Of a DNA stretch of 64,000 nt, positions 48,131 through 59,966 are shown piece by piece (position 1 is the stretch's first letter; each line of letters opens with the position of its first letter). Position numbers and translations under genes: made by a program. The notes under the pieces are model-generated. The model was given only the letters and a program-made list of their open reading frames with translations, was not told where the DNA came from and made no database searches. Location of the stretch: NCBI GenBank assembly GCA_037954325.1, contig JBBMNZ010000001.1, positions 22,650,258 through 22,714,257 on the forward strand, given 5' to 3'. Source of the DNA: Fistularia commersonii. Lineage: Eukaryota > Chordata > Actinopteri > Syngnathiformes > Fistulariidae.

Positions 48131-49390
48131 ATGAGGGATTAGTCTCACTCATTACTTGACGTTAATGCCTTGTAGCATTAAATATAAGTGCAAAACGCTG
48201 TCAAACAAATATTTCTTTCTTTGAAACGCGAATGATTTGAGGTTGTACTTAATCTCTCGCTCTGTTGAGCAGATAATTCATGGCCACAAGCAAAGACATT
48301 AGCATACAATTGCGCCGTTTGTTCCAGCCTGTGTGCCGGAGACTTAGGAAGTGCATCCATCAGCAGTTTCGGTTCTGTGCTGAAAAACAAAATTGCCTCT
48401 TCCTTCCTTCAACTTTGACCTCCGTGCAACCAGTGACAACTGATAAGTGAGGATGTCCCTGTGAGCGCGGAGAGACGTGTCTCCTTCAAACACTGTATAT
48501 TTGGAAAGATGTGCTCTTCAGTGTGTTATTGTATTTTCGGACTTGGACGGAGCGTCTTCCTTAAGTGTGTCTAGTTGATGTCTTTTTGACAGCAGCTTTG
48601 GAACATCTGTGAGGAGAAGCTTTTCTTGTTTTTCCTCCCACCACTGTGAAATCAAGATCAACATCAAACCCAGCGCTTGTGGCCATCTGCTGGCTCGCTC
48701 ACTTCCCACCAATCAAACACCCCCTCAACACAGTTCCTTCACTTTGAATGCAATGCAGCCATTTACGACTGCACCACCATATCTTTACTGGCCTAAATTA
48801 AGAAAACATACTCATATCTATTCAAAACATACACACAAGCAAATATATACACACAAGTGTATCCAGTACATAAACATATGCAGAAAAGTCTATAAATAGA
48901 GATACGACATTGTAAAACCACAGCACTAGAATAATGTGTAAATGAAAATATATATATATGAACACACACCCAGCACATGTATACATACACATAAACATAT
49001 GCACTGTTTGAAAATATATATAAATGTGAAATAATACACATTATAATTACGTAATGGTTTTCAAAGTATTTCTTTTTGTTTCAGATGCAATACATTTTGG
49101 TGTGTGCTCGTTTTAAGTCATTGATTAATTGAAAATAGCTGCTTTTCTTAAACTAAGCTTAAAATATGTCAGAAATCAATCAGAATTTGTCAATTGCAGT
49201 AGAAGAAGAGCAAATGAGGAAATCGGCTGCGGAGAAGTCAGGGCTGGAGGATGTGTCCCGTCTTGTCCAAGTTTTCCCCATTCAGCTATGGCTAACTGTG
49301 ACCAGCCCTGTGAAACAAAGTAGTGATAATTGGCAAACACTATTTTATGGGGAGATTTAATGACCAATCAACTTTTTAAAAGGTGCCGTC
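48130..49390. other. intergenic, no gene seen
   Basis: Includes an ATA/ACA-rich stretch at 48810-49040 (repeated 'acatatgca', 'tatataaa' words). No exon-like signal. Confidence 0.55.
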
Positions 49391-49393
49391 ATC

Positions 49394-49474
49394 ATTTTAT
49401 TTTATTTTATTTTATTTTATTTTATTTTATTTTATTTTATTTTATTTTATTTTATTTCATTCTATTTTATTTTG
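49394..49474. repeat. (TTTTA)n pentanucleotide array
   Basis: About 16 TTTTA units with TTTCATTCTA variants at the right end. A second array of the same unit is at 62906-63011. Confidence 0.98.
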
Positions 49475-52400
49475 CATCACAGAAAGGAGAGCCCATTTCT
49501 GGGGAATCTAAATTGGTGCAGCAAGCCTACGAATAAAGCTCAAGAATGAGGCAATAGTTGTAAGGAATGCTTTTGATAAATATTTCCATCCTCTTGTTTT
49601 ATTCCATTTGTACTGTACCTATCTTAGCAATTGCTGCAATCGTACTCTAAAGCGAGCGCTCCAAGAGGCCCGGCTACATGTAAACCAAAACTTGAACAAA
49701 TGGCAGAATCGCGAGCGGCCTTGTTTTGACAAGCGCGTGATGAGTGTCCACGCACTTGTGCGCTCCTTTGCAATTAGATAAGCTAACTCCTACCCGGCAT
49801 CCCTTTCAAAGCCTGCCACCCTGAATTTCTCTCCGCTTGACTGCTCACACAAGCGCTTCTTTTAATGTCTAGTTCTGCGCCCGGTTTTGCAAACTTTCCT
49901 CGGCTAGACAAAGAGAAGCGGCTGCCGTATTCCGACTCTTTGCTTTCTCCACTGCGAGTGTTGAAATACTTACAAGGACTCGGTGGTTGTTTTTTTTTTT
50001 TTTTTTGTAAAAGATAGGGTGAGAAGAAAGACTTTTGGATCGTGGAGAAATTATTCACGGCTGTAGTTCAGAGGATCACTATATGATGGGCTGTGACAAG
50101 TGTACCATTGCGAGCACATCCCTGGCAGCCTGGAACGCGGTGCTGCCTGCCTACCGCAGGCACCATTAGCGCTCTGAACTGGGAGAGCAGCTCGTCATTG
50201 CGTTCTCAGAGAGGAACAGAGGAACGATGGTAACGTTTCTGAGATTTGGCGGCACTGAAGTTTGTTTTGAAGGCCTGTTAAAGTGTTACATGTGATCTGA
50301 AAGTTAAATTTTCTCTTCAAGTCTGGAGTAGGATTTCAAGATCCCTACTCGTAGCCTAAAATCACACATTTATTTTCTTAATTCTACAAAGTTGTAAAGA
50401 CTTTCTATTGAAGCACAGATTTTCATAATTTTGAAAAGAAAAAGTCCTGTAGAAGTGACTGGAAGACACCCTTGTGTTTTGTCTGTAATTACCCCGTCTT
50501 CTGTTGTGGGGGTCCACACAAGGAGGGCGTATGTGTTCTGAGACGACAACAAAGGGGCTTCGCTTAGGGCCGAGCACGAGGACAATGACATGTCACCATT
50601 GTACACACACATCAGAGAAAGTGATGCGACTGAGGCCAGTCCCGGGCTTCCATAACGACCCGGCACTTTCCTCTCATGCATGTATTGAGATGTGCGAGCC
50701 TTTGTACCTTTGGCCCATTATCTGTCTCCGACAAGGCCTGCAGCTATCCAGATGAGCCGCGGAGTTGAAGTTGCGTGTGGCCGCGGACCCTGCACCGTCT
50801 GATGGTGAGAGAGAGGGTTCAAACAAACCAACCCTGTGAATTATAGAGCAAAGCTCGCTCAGAGCGCTGTGTAAATTAGCCTGGCTACATATGCACACGC
50901 CCCCCCGCGCCCAGAGGTCGAACCCGGCCCTAAAGACAATGGCGGCGGCGCTTGGAACGTCTGTGCGGGTGTTCGGACTACGAGTTTGGCAGAAATATTA
51001 CCAGAGAGCACACGTCTTGATGCATTCATGTATTCCTTGTCATTATTTTCATACGCATAACTTCTGTGTCCTGTCGGATTCCCTTTTCCATTCCCATCTA
51101 TCTGCAGCTCGCCAGACACAAACTCACCTTTATCGCTAAATGAGGGGGGAATGGAAGTCATTTCCTGACAGGCTTTTATTGATCCCTCCCAATGTGCTGT
51201 CAGAGTCAGATCTGCCAAATTGCAGGGTTGGACTTAAAGCTGGGAGGCAGGTCACAGGCCGACCAGTCAGACAACTGTCTTAAAGGGCATTTTTTCCAAT
51301 TCTGATAGTAGCAGTGTGAGAGACGGGTAGTCAGGGTCAAAAACAAACAAGTCTGTCTGTCAGGCTCGTTACAAGAGTGTGTGGTTCTTGACTGCTCCCT
51401 CAACATCCTCATAATTGTATCCCCATGTAGAGGAGGAAAAAAATGTTTCCGGACAATGATTGACCGCCCTTGTCTTCAGTACGTGTCAATGTGAACGTGG
51501 CAGCCTTGAGCTCAGGTATCATTACAGTGTTGAAAATGAAATTTATAAATCTAGATATATTGAGAACGCTCCAATATGTTGAGAGCGTTCCACAGTTGGG
51601 AGAATAAAAGATGAGTTTGACAAGTTTTATTGGACAATTGTGATCTTGTGTTGAGAAATGTTGAGTGTGTCAATTATTGAAAATCAACAGTTATGTAAAT
51701 ACCCGCCGACGAGCAGTGTTATTGAATATTACGTTGGTCGATAGAATGTGGTTCAAAAATTCATGGAGTGTGTTTGGTAAAACCTCCTGACGGAGTAAAC
51801 TGATGTTTCAATTCCATGTGTTTTACCAGGACATGGTTGATCCAGATTAATTGGGAAATTTAAAAAAAAAAAACTCTTGGACTAAAGACTCTACTGATAC
51901 TGATACTGACTACCTGAAGATGCCCTCTGGGTATTTTGTTTTTTCGTGAGACGTCGCATCACTTTCCGGAAAACGGTAACTCGCTGAGCGTATCGGTAAC
52001 CGTGTCCTTGGGTGCACCCGAACGCGCACCTCATCGGTTTCAATCTCAAAACCAACAATATCCATCCGTACAAATGAACCGACACGCTGCGCTTCCCGAA
52101 CAGCCGATGCGAACACAATGCACCGCCGTTTGCGGTTTTTGCACAAATAGGAGACGGGATGCAGGTAAACCACATGCGTGTACAATAATCCCAACTACCC
52201 ATGGCTGAAAACAAGCTATGAATAATCCTTATTATCAAGTCTTTTAGCAATGAAATACCATTATCTCTGGGATTTCATCATGTTATATGTTGTATAGGAA
52301 CTGCTATCATTATATTACATGCATAGGACGCTGTTGCCAGGGTATCATAAAGAACCCTAAAGCTCTTTGGCTTATATAAGGTGACACTAATATACCTGCA

Positions 52401-52550
52401 TTGTTAGATAGTTTTTGGCCGTTGGCCTGCATGAATGTGCAACCTATTGTTTATGAGGAGGATTCATCAGAGGCTGGGTTTCAGATGAGCTGTCTGTGTT
52501 GTCTGCCCAAGCAGAACCTGGTGAACTGGTGAACCTGCAAAGCTTGAAAT
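49475..52550. other. intergenic, no gene seen
   Basis: Unique sequence with a T-run near 49990-50006. 50090-50240 and 50640-50800 are GC-balanced. 51546-51600 repeats TATTGAGAACG/TGTTGAGAGCG. No supported exon. Confidence 0.55.
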
Positions 52551-52559
52551 GCAGATCTG

Positions 52560-52610
52560 AGGCCTGCTGAGGAGTGATGACAGCTGTCATATAGCTCTGT
52601 GATAAAGTCA
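52560..52610. promoter_or_regulatory. perfect TGIF/MEIS-type palindrome
   Basis: ATGACAGCTGTCAT (52577-52590) is a 14-bp perfect palindrome made of two back-to-back TGACAG cores around an E-box CAGCTG, the dimer site known for TGIF and MEIS/PKNOX TALE homeodomain proteins. It is outside the dispersed repeats. Confidence 0.55.
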
Positions 52611-52643
52611 GGGGAAGAAAGCAGAGAGGGAGAGACGAAGAGT

Positions 52644-52680
52644 AAAAAAAAAAAAAAAAAAAAAAAAGAGAGAGAGAGAA
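52644..52680. repeat. poly-A (A24) and (GA)n
   Basis: Twenty-four A then seven GA units. Confidence 0.96.
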
Positions 52681-53480
52681 GAAGCAGCAACTTCAACACT
52701 TTCACGGCAAAGACACAGGAGGATTTCGGGCGGGAGCAGGGTGCGGAATTCTGCTGCTCAGCATAAAAGGAGGTGGATTGAGAAATAAATAAAGGCGGTG
52801 AGTGACCACTTGAAACAGTGCTGCGCAGGGGATTCTGCTTCCTTTGTTTAGATGCTAATGTGCTGCTGTGATAGCAAAACAGAATGAAGGGGTCTTTCTC
52901 TGCCTTTGATACACATTATTCCTCTGCATTTTTTTTTTCCTTTTTTTCTTTTTTTACTAGCCAGGCACAAAAAAGAATAGTATCCCTTGGAGAGTAAAAG
53001 AAGCCCTTTTGTTGCGGGCTGACCCGCAGGCATTCAGCTCCCATCAACATAAGCATGCGGGTAATATATAATATTTTTGCCCCCCGCTTCTGTGTACAAG
53101 AAAATAACGACGTTGCTTTGTTGCACATACAATATGGTCCTCGCGGGGAGGGGTTCAGATTCTGCTTTTAATCTCGTTATGTACTCGTATTAAATGCAAT
53201 GGGAAGATTATCCCAAGAATATTATCTGCGGCCGGCTCAGGCTACCTCCTAAGTGACCTGGTCATTTCCTCTGTGTCTTCATTTTCTGTGTAAAATGAGC
53301 CTCCCCGCCCCGCGGAGGGGTCACAGCTCGGGGACGACTCGGCGAGACGGCGCGCTCGGACGGCGTGTGGGTAAACTTAAGCGAGACCCCGGCGCAGGAA
53401 ATGGACAGGAGGGTATCAAAATGAGTGATTGAGAGACATGGTTCGACTGGGAAAAAAAGCCAAACACCAAACTAAGAGTG
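52680..53480. other. intergenic, no gene seen
   Basis: Unique sequence; T-rich at 52929-52957. 53180-53290 is repeat-free and GC-balanced and may belong to the following element. Confidence 0.5.
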
Positions 53481-53650
53481 AGGGCCTTCTCAAGTTTCAT
53501 TTTAATAGCACAGGGCCATTTTTCTCCCTTTACGCTAAGCACAGGGCCGGCCATTAGGGCCCCTCTGTAGAATGTGTAAACCTCCTGCTATTAAAACCAC
53601 AATTTGCACTGTCAGCTCCTATGAGCCAAATCTATGACCACACGACAACC
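53480..53650. promoter_or_regulatory. candidate conserved noncoding element with direct repeat
   Basis: The 11-mer AGCACAGGGCC occurs at 53507-53517 and again at 53538-53548, each followed shortly by CCATT. TTTTAATAGCA and CTATTAAAACC flank them. Repeat-free high-complexity sequence ending at a C-rich run (53648-53667). Confidence 0.35.
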
Positions 53651-53719
53651 CCCCTCCCCCCCCCCCCCTCCTTCTGCACAACTCAGACCCCTTTTTCCCC
53701 TTTTGTAACAACTTTCAGG

Positions 53720-53960
53720 CCACAATAACCATCATCCGTTAAAGGCGGTGGGTCCATTACACTTCCCATGTTCACACAGCATTGCATTAAGCTAATATTA
53801 TCTATTCCCAGAGTGCCCCAACCCTTCACACACCCCATCAATTATTAATCACCATGCTCACAGCTAATGTTCGCTCTGAATTATTTAAAGCTCTTCATTT
53901 ATCAATAAACATAAATGTTAAACAAAGAATGCTGATGAGCGTGAATTACACTGTTAAAAA
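53720..53960. promoter_or_regulatory. strong candidate conserved noncoding element
   Basis: Repeat-free AT-leaning block with ATCAATTATTAATCA (53837-53851), TATCAATAAAC, and GTTAAACAAAG (forkhead/SOX type, AACAAAG 53921-53927), ending at an A-run. Very typical motif content for a developmental enhancer; untested. Confidence 0.4.
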
Positions 53961-56690
53961 AAAAAAAAGTTTATGAGATTATTCGGATGGGAGCTGATTT
54001 ATGGAAGTGATATTCGCCAATGTTTCCGAGGAACCGTGGGGTTTGTTTGCAAAGCCGCTTGGGAGAGAGGGAGGGTATTCTCACTCTCACGCCACGGTGG
54101 TCACTTTGTTTATAATCAATATTATCGCTGCTCGGGCCGGAGAGAAGCCATTTCAAAATCATGTTTTGAAATTCACATCTCATTTGGCTTTTTTTTTTTT
54201 GCCTAAATGAACAGATTCTTTGGCCACGTAAGTGAATCCGAATCTGTGTCCGATACGCGCCATCGCTGAGAGCTCTTACATATCAGTGCACGCCTCCCCA
54301 GAGAGCCATTATTGGTCAATTCCCCCCTTGCAGTGAGAACAAAATGAGCCGGCGCCTCAGAGAAGTCCAACCTGTTACCAGGAGAAATGAGAAGACGGGA
54401 ACACAACGTCTCTGAAAAAGGAGGCCTGGGCCGTTGCGGCCCTTTTTTGACTAATGAAGAAAAACAGCCGAACATCACGGGTCTCCCTGTGCAAACACAC
54501 TTGGATATTATGGATGGTCGGGAATAATGGGAGCCCTGAAGGACATAATGGAGCTTGGTAACCCGGCAGACAGATGTCACCCAAAAAGTCAATGCCACCT
54601 CGATGCCCCGCGGCGGGGAAGGGCAGCTGGGAAGATAAGAGGGAATAAACACAGCTCGCACATATGTATCGGTGAGGAATTTAAAGAGAGAAAAGATATC
54701 CTGGTGTAAGAGCTCGGGGAGGATGCTGGTAGAGTGGGCGGGTTTGGTTTACCTCCAAAACACTCTCCGAGACAATCCACCTGTTATTATTCAGCCTGAA
54801 TCGGCAGATTATGTTTCTCAGAGCACAAAGAATGGCGGTCTGCAATCGCGGAGATATGAGGAAGAGCGGCAACGCATTTATAGTGACACCCAGGGGTATG
54901 TTCTTCCTCATGTGATTTCTTAGATCGCTCGCTCACCTCATCATGGTCCAAATTCGATGCACATGGAGCACCCCCCCCCATCCGAACTACCTAAATCCTA
55001 CCCCCCCCATGCCACTACCTCCCGTGTTGGGTAAACAAGGCAGAACCCCTCGTCAACGCGGCTAAGCTGGCGGCTCGTGACAGAACGCTGAATGAGTGAT
55101 TTAAGGTTTCAAGTGAGCAGCTTTCACAGTTAATTAACCTGCTGATGGCTGCGCATGTGAGGAGAGCAGCCAGACATACAGGGGAGGGAGACCCTTTTCC
55201 TGTTCTTCGCCATTTTTTGAGTTAAAACAGTCACATGCGTTTCTGTGGAGTTGGCCGTTCGTTTGTTTCGATGGAAAATGCCGCTTCTGCAGCTCCAGCC
55301 TAGTTTCGTCCCCTCGCTTTCAAACGTCGGGAATTACTTCAACTGTGAACATGTCCCATATGTCTGAACCTCGTACGTGGAAAATAGCTAAGCCTAAACT
55401 TCAGCGTTTTATGACTCCATGTGTACAAGTCAGAATGATTGATAGGCACCGAAACCATCGCAGTCTGTGCGGCGTAGAGTAAATTTGCCTCGACAAAACA
55501 GGATGTTTGCACACCACAAAGCGTTCCCGTTTTTCAAGCCATCTAAAATCTATAAACCAATTCTGCATATGCATACAGAATCTGACATTGCAGGAGCAAG
55601 ACGGCCTCGCTGGAATCTTTGCGGTTGCTGTTTGTCATCGGTGCAAGGCTGCGCTCAATGCACGCAGTCTCGGCGGTGAAGACAAGCCGATTTAACTGAC
55701 AGGCTTCGTCGTGTTTCAATGCCCGCCGCGTTATGTCGCAGCCGTTTCACAGGGCAGGCGAAGAAGACGCGTAACTTTGGCACACCAACGTCACCGGGAA
55801 ACACTGTATATTGGAAAATAAGCTGGGATCCCCTTTGGGTTTGTTATTTTCAAATCAACTTAAACTAATGTCAATGCTTGGAGATGAATGAAACACTTCT
55901 GCCAAACTTTTCCGGCTGAAAAGGGGTTTTCGCATATTCTTCCGTGCCGCCGTTCCAGTGGAAAAAAAAAGTATCAGTGACCCCTCCTGCTGTTGACGTT
56001 GGCCGTGGAACTGCATTTTAAATTCGAGCTTGTTTCTGAATGGTTTAAGCTGTAAATTTCCCAAACATTCATGCTGGGAGGTCAGGACTGAGAGAAATAT
56101 GCACGTAAACACGATCCAAACCGGCCATCCATGTTTTTGCACTCTCCTCGTGTTTCCTTAGGAACTCGATCCAGGCGCTGTTGAAAGCCGGGTCCTCACC
56201 TGTTAGCAGAACATCCACGAGGCTCTCGGGGTCACCGTGCATTTTTCCCTCATTTACCACCCAGGCAGGAATGCACGGCGGAGGGGAGGATAGTGTGTGT
56301 GATTCATGCCCCGATAATTACAGCGTGTCTTCTCGTTTTTTAGCAGCTTACGGTTCAAACAGATGGTGGAGTGATGTGTCCTGACAAGGATCTTTCCACT
56401 TCTTTTGATGCACAGTGCAGTTTGGCTAAAGTGCACTTTTAGCGGTTTAATACCAACCAATTACGTTTTATAAAACCGTTCTTGTAAAGATAATCATTAT
56501 TTCCATCGAAAAATAATCTAAATGGGCGCCGTGTTCGGCTAATGTAAGTGCAAACAGGTGCCGTTCTGACAATGTGATGTGGTAATTGTCCTCTCAGATG
56601 GTGTGCTCAGATATTCGCTTGCACGGCGGTCCAACGAAACCCCACGCTAATTTCAATCAACCTCGAGGCTGCGCTGCAAAACAATTTCAG
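53960..56690. other. intergenic, no gene seen
   Basis: Unique sequence, GC-balanced at 54220-54620. A 152-residue minus-strand open frame (54203-54661) lacks family features. A C-rich patch lies at 54971-55008. At 56069-56260 a 63-residue minus-strand frame has a good donor-like AACAG|GTGAGG but no acceptor or recognised family. Confidence 0.5.
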
Positions 56691-56990
56691 AGAGAAGGGC
56701 GGAAGCATTGACAGAAGCAAATAAGAACATGTAAGTCATTAATGACTCTTAGCCCTTTTTAAATACCCTCCCAAAGACATTATAATTGTCTGTCCTCGCC
56801 CGTAGCTCCGGGTCCTTTCAGATGTGTCCGTCGACGATACAGAGTCCCGGCAAATTGAACAATTATAGCTCATATGAGCGCGGGCGGCGGTATAATCGGG
56901 GACATAATCCCGTAATTGGTTTGATTCTGTCTTCCTTCACGATTGAAGCAATGGGGCCGGGTGATGTGTTCTGATTATTGCATATATAAC
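56690..56990. promoter_or_regulatory. candidate enhancer with homeodomain palindrome and E-box palindrome
   Basis: TTGACAG (56708-56714), the perfect 14-bp palindrome AGTCATTAATGACT (56734-56747) with a TAAT core, and the perfect 12-bp palindrome GCTCATATGAGC (56868-56879) lie within 175 bases. CAAATTGAACAATTATAG is adjacent. Repeat-free. Function inferred. Confidence 0.42.
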
Positions 56991-57329
56991 ATGTACTGTA
57001 TATATAAGCAAGTAGTGAGTTGTATTTGGACTTGTGATTACACCGCACTTTAGCCGCGCTAACCTGAGGCGCATCCTGCGCCGCCCCTGAAATACCGGTT
57101 TCCACGAGGCGCAGTGAGATGTCCGCTTGTTAAAGTGTTAAAATTGTGAATGACTAATATGTGTATGCTTAGGCGTCTTGGCTTTTCCTAAAGGGAAATG
57201 AGAATATGAAATCGAATGCTGAACCACTGATCTATGGACTCAATGATGCGGCCCCTCTCCCAAGGCACTCCAGGATGCATTTAGGACACACTCGAAAAAA
57301 AAAAATGGCGGGTGTATTACCAGAAAAGA

Positions 57330-57570
57330 TAAATCTATCTCATTAATCCCTTATTCTCTCAGGCTGGGAGGCACATCTAAGGGAACATGCAGAAGCAGCA
57401 TTGTAGGCGAGGATCTTTCACACAGATGGGCAGAAAGGAGGAAATGAAGGGAGGATGGGCCACGGTGTCAATCTGTGCATCATTACACAGCGCTGCAATA
57501 CCGAGAGGAAGAGCAGGATTACCAGGATGTGGCTTTCACAACTAAATGATCAATGATGTCTTTTTTTTTT
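57330..57570. promoter_or_regulatory. candidate conserved noncoding element
   Basis: Repeat-free block with CTCATTAATCCC near 57338 and AAATGATCAATGATG near 57544, bounded by A- and T-runs. Inferred from composition. Confidence 0.28.
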
Positions 57571-58640
57571 TTGTAAAGTCTAATAAAAGACAGCCTCTTC
57601 CCTTTCTCTTTGAAGCCATACATTTTATGTTTGTTTAACACATGGAATCAAAGACACGCATAAACTGCATTGGTTGTGCAACAACAGCAAACAAAAAGAC
57701 AATGAGTAATGTTTTGTTAACAGAGGCTGATAGCCGCGCAATTTTCTTGAAAAAGCTCAATTAATCCCCCGTTCGTACTTTCAGTGCCTTTTTGGTCCCC
57801 ATACGGAGGCGAATTCTTTGCAGTCTCGCTGTTTGCTGGCGATTTTGTCAGTTGTCACCTCCTTTGGACCCTTGTTGTGCTTCCCCTTCCAATGTCAGGC
57901 TGTGAATTCGATTGAATCCGGTCAAAAATTACATTGATTTTTTTTTTTTTTTGGCCCAAGTGAAAAGACCGGGGGAGAGTCCATAAAACAGATAAAGAGG
58001 TCATAACCCTTTTACCAGCCTGTAGAATCTCGAGGAGAGATTTAGAGGGTCGTGAAATTCTGATGGTAAGAAATGAGGCGGGTAGACAATCCCACAAAGG
58101 GCCGAAGGAACGCGGGGCCCGACCCCGCAAACCCAGTTAGCGCTTACAACCGATGAATTTGGAAATTAAACGATGGCCGTCGAGTACTTTTTTTTTTTTT
58201 TTTTTTTGTTCCTTTCTTGCGGAGAGGTTTTGAGTTTAATCCGTGCCGTCGTAAAGTGTTGTTTTAAGATGTACCCACCTTTATTTATTTTCGCGGTGCC
58301 AAGGAGAACGCTGATTAGTTTAGACTTGGCCCGGCTGAAACTCAAGTTGATTGCAAATTCAATTAGGGAGATTCCTGTGCTAATTTCAAAGGTCGGTCGA
58401 CATTTGATGCACCTGAAGCTGGAAGATCTTCCTGTGGATAAGAAAGCCGAGTGAAATGTTTTTAGTTTTCGAATGGCGCTGTTTCTTTTGAATAGTTCCA
58501 CTGTGCAGCTAATGCCTTCCATCGTTAGCAGTATAGACCACTCCTCGCTGTCAGACATATCTGCAATTCCTGGTTATGGACATGAAATGAGCTATGTGCA
58601 TGTATGTATTGGTTTTGGAAGGGTCCGATTACACTTGGTT
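57570..58640. other. intergenic, no gene seen
   Basis: Unique sequence with T-runs at 57559-57571, 57937-57951 and T20 at 58188-58207. 58215-58450 has mixed composition and short open frames on both strands without family features. Confidence 0.55.
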
Positions 58641-58649
58641 GTGTCCTCA

Positions 58650-58650
<1 letters not shown>

Positions 58651-58690
<40 letters not shown>

Positions 58691-58694
58691 ACAC
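58651..58694. repeat. (AC)n microsatellite
   Basis: About 20 AC units with one AGAC interruption. Confidence 0.97.
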
Positions 58695-58699
58695 GGCAA

Positions 58700-59540
58700 G
58701 CAATTTCCAAAGCATTCAGTAGTTGGTAAATTGCTGAATGTGTTTTTCTTGCTTCCTTGGCAGTGATTGGTTTCCATTCTCTATGAAAATCAATTTGCAG
58801 ACTTGGCCGAGGTGAGCTATGAATATATTTTGTTTCGCTCACGTCAACTGACCACTGAGGGAACAACAAATGCCACTGATTGACTTTTAATCCCACTTAA
58901 CCCCCCCGCCCCCCGCCCGGGGATCGAAGTTTCCTGATTTTGAATCCTTTACTTGAATGAATTGAGGGGTTTTTACATCGCAGGTGAATGAGTTTGAGTT
59001 GAATTCTTTGAACATGCCAGCAGGTCCATACCTGGGAGGTTTCCGTGTTGTTGACAGGTAAAACACTATTACTAATTTATTTCTCACTTTTTCCTGCAAT
59101 AGTCAAAGAGCTATGAGGGCCATGTCTGGGGGGGCCGAGCTAGATTTCAGCCCTGTCAACGTTTTATTTCACCTGTCAGAGCAGTGACGGACGTACAAGC
59201 GCTTGTTTGCCCTTCCTGTCGTCTTCAGCCGCATTGGCCGTGACAGGCTGCGTGGAGGAAATAGACCAAGTTCACATTTCAAGGACCCCCATGTCTTCTC
59301 AGTATAGATGTGCTTCATGTGAGGTGGTGGACTTTGAGCGGGGAAGCACCTCTTCCTTGTCTTCCTCCTCCAGAGACATCATTTACTTCTATAAAGAATG
59401 AGTGGAGGAAAGATGTGGGGGCCGGGGGTTGGTGATGGGAGTGCGAAGGTCAGACCATAAAAAAAAAAAAACGTCCGTCCATCTCAAGCGAGAGGAGATT
59501 TTGTCAGTCAAACAGACACCTAAACCTCGAACCAACGACA
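58700..59540. other. intergenic, no gene seen
   Basis: Unique sequence with a C/G-rich patch at 58900-58922 and an A-run at 59459-59471. Confidence 0.55.
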
Positions 59541-59550
59541 AAGAACAACA

Positions 59551-59966
59551 GCAATAATAATAATGATGCCATTGTCATTGTGTGATAATAATAACAGATA
59601 ATCATGTTGATTATAATAATACTGCAAGTGTCACATGTAATCATAAATAACAACAATTGCTTTATTATTATTTGTATCATTGGTAGTAGTATTATCAGTA
59701 CTCTCATTGTACGTATTATTATTATCATTATTAAATCTATGTGTTTCATTATCATTATTATTATTATTGTTATTGTTATTGTTATTATTACTATCACCAT
59801 GATAATGATTTTTATTATAATTTTACTATTGTGATCACTTGTATTACTATTAATACTTTTATTATGACATAAATATATGTACTCATATGATATTATTTAT
59901 TTTTATTGTTATTGTTTAACAACATTGTTATTGTCATCATTATCATCATCTATATTATTTGTTTGT
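59551..59966. repeat. ATT/ATC/GTT trinucleotide-rich low-complexity region
   Basis: About 400 bases of degenerate ATT, ATC and GTT triplets, with the purest parts at 59716-59735 and 59752-59790. Reads poly-Ile in artefactual frames. Confidence 0.93.

Noticed and set aside
54203..54661. 152-residue open frame on the minus strand
   Set aside because: Composition is Pro/Ser/Arg-rich as expected of GC-balanced noncoding DNA; no motif, no homology recognised.
56069..56260. 63-residue minus-strand frame with protein-like composition and a GTGAGG donor-like site
   Set aside because: No acceptor, no family recognised, frame short enough for chance; kept only as a note in the intergenic entry.
59504..59834. 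Poly-Ile 'membrane-like' frames
   Set aside because: Translation of the ATT/ATC-rich low-complexity region.
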